The position numbers and the translations under genes were made by a program. Source: JBGPQJ01 sp963829485 (GTDB taxonomy: Bacteria > Chloroflexota > Anaerolineae > Anaerolineales > Villigracilaceae). Taken from it: 64,000 nucleotides of DNA. Shown in pieces: positions 62,893 through 64,000 of this stretch; positions within the stretch are counted from its first letter, which is position 1, and the number at the start of each line of letters is the position of its first letter. The notes below the pieces were generated by a model. It worked only from the letters and a program-made list of their open reading frames with translations. It had not been told where the DNA came from and searched no databases. The DNA lies in contig CAWHIK010000010.1 in the NCBI GenBank assembly GCA_963829485.1, positions 1 through 64,000 of the forward strand, in the 5' to 3' direction.

Positions 62893-63901
62893 TTGGCTAC
62901 TGATTTCATATTTAACCTCCTTAAGTATAGAATAGCGATAGGCACAATGACGAACAATATTGTAACAAAATTGTCTAGCATTGCTTTTGGTCGGCGATTA
63001 CGACCACTATCAATTTCAGAGGGTGTGTTCCTTGCTGATTTACAGGCCGTTTTCCGTGCATTTCCAACCTTGGATACTTCAAGTGGACTATTATCGGAAT
63101 TGGCCTGGATACATAATACGAACAGACTAAAAGAACTAGTATTGAATCAGAATCCTAGAGAGTTTCTGAGATGGGATGTTGTTTCCTCAACAATGCTTAT
63201 TGCTTATACAAACTACTTATTTAGAGAACTGATGTATCTTAAGAGTTGTTCTGACTGGAACACGCGCTGGCGAAGTGCAATCAAGGAGTTATCAGTTGGT
63301 CATCCGATTCCCTACATTTTCTATCCTGCTAGTAGTGGCAACTTGATTTATCATGCTTATCATTTGGCTCAGTTTGAAGAAAAGACTCGAACTCAAGTTC
63401 ATGAAATTGACTTTGTTCTCGAATTTGGTGGTGGCTATGGAAGTATGTGCCGGCTGTTCTACAATTTAGGTTTTCGAGGTAGATACGTTATTTTTGATCT
63501 GCCATCATTTTCTGCGTTGCAGATTTACTACCTAAAAACCCTAGATTTACCTGTCCAACCAATAAACGAATTGAAATCAAGAACGGGTATAGTTTGCGTT
63601 TCAGATAATACAGTATTAAAGTCTATACTTGCAAATATTAAATGTGAAAATAAACTATTTATTGCTACGTGGTCAATAAGTGAGTTCTCCAAGTAGCGTT
63701 AGGGATACAATTCTACCCCTTGTGTCCGACTTTCAATCATTTCTTATTGCATATCAGGACAGATTTGGAGAAGTGAACAATAGGGATTATTTTGACGGAT
63801 GGAAAAACACATTTATGAACGTCATTTGGTACAACTAGCAGATTGAGCATATTCCTGGAAATTATTATCTTGCCGGAAATGTGGCTCCTAGGAAGATATG
63901 A
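62893..63901 (+). CDS. Putative sugar O-methyltransferase, frameshift and in-frame stop near the end
   Basis: The first frame runs 62893-63696 and contains VLEFGGGYGSMCRLFYNLGF (methyltransferase motif I, about 176-195) and YVIFDLPSFSALQIYYLKTL, typical of putative sugar O-methyltransferases of glycan loci. After SISEFSK the frame stops, but a shift near 63690 continues with TILPLVSDFQSFLIAYQDRF, an in-frame TAG at 63836-63838 and then QIEHIPGNYYLAGNVAPRKI before a stop at 63899. The normal C-terminus ends in such a HxPGNYYLxG motif. So the gene is complete but damaged, or the sequence has errors. GC is low. Confidence 0.7.
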
Positions 63902-64000
63902 GTTAACAGATTGTAAGAAGTGGGTTAGATAAGGAATACTATCAAACACTTAAAAGCGAGCAACCTGTAAGCTAGTTAGTTGCGTTTCATTGTTCTTGGT
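63902..64000. other. Window end, no feature
   Basis: AT-rich, no gene or motif is recognised in the last 99 bases. Confidence 0.4.

Overview
The window looks like a chromosomal segment of a Chloroflexota bacterium, most likely of the Anaerolineae type. This is an inference from gene style: Thr/Pro-rich tethers on lipoproteins, secreted proteins carrying CAP, LysM, Lcl/DUF1566 or Ig-like modules, a Ser/Thr kinase with an outside beta-propeller, a GAF-containing histidine kinase, a CbiM with a PDGLE tail and a KorDABC 2-oxoacid:ferredoxin oxidoreductase. There is no rRNA, CRISPR array or complete insertion sequence; one tRNA-Lys(CTT) is present.

Layout. 0.1-9.5 kb is an accessory stretch: a broken Ig-like secreted protein, a free-standing MgsA/RarA C-terminal domain, a methyltransferase with a decayed partial copy 2 kb away, an Lcl lipoprotein, 5-formyl-THF cyclo-ligase, a CAP lipoprotein, an integrase fragment and a DUF4143 ATPase with a near-perfect palindrome at its start. 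9.8-13.1 kb holds tRNA-Lys and a Fur-family regulator translationally coupled to a CbiM-CbiQ-CbiO metal transporter. 13.2-17.5 kb holds a TPR/propeller membrane protein and metK behind a complete SAM-I riboswitch with terminator and promoter. 17.6-20.3 kb is a type II restriction-modification pair. 20.4-28.9 kb is housekeeping: a TDH-like epimerase, purA, a LysM protein, HIT, myo-inositol-phosphate synthase, histidine kinase, PfkB kinase and M20 peptidase. 29-36.4 kb is signalling and envelope: class III cyclase, transglutaminase, PAP2 and Ser/Thr kinase. 36.7-41.4 kb: saccharopine-dehydrogenase-like protein, TldD/TldE pair and dCMP deaminase. 41.5-52.8 kb is rich in small membrane proteins, a SulP-DAGK-phosphatase operon and, most notably, a pentameric ligand-gated ion channel homologue with a large N-terminal extension, followed by an HdeD-like protein and a two-TM K+ channel. 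52.9-55.8 kb is korDABC, with a Rex-like palindrome upstream. 56-58.5 kb is an ABC exporter. 58.6-64 kb is a surface-glycan locus with clearly lower GC.

About fifteen genes are broken by one or more frameshifts, including essential ones such as purA. I read most of these as uncorrected sequencing or assembly indels and give each such gene as one feature across the frames. Two breaks, in the CAP and restriction endonuclease genes, sit in G6 tracts and each would be repaired by one extra G.

Most worth a second look: the pLGIC with extra N-terminal domains (49087-50958); a dispersed palindrome built on GGTCACGTTT-N-AAACGTGACC found four times at gene ends; the R-M pair; a tRNA-3'-end-like direct repeat bracketing the integrase fragment; and the palindrome at the DUF4143 ATPase.
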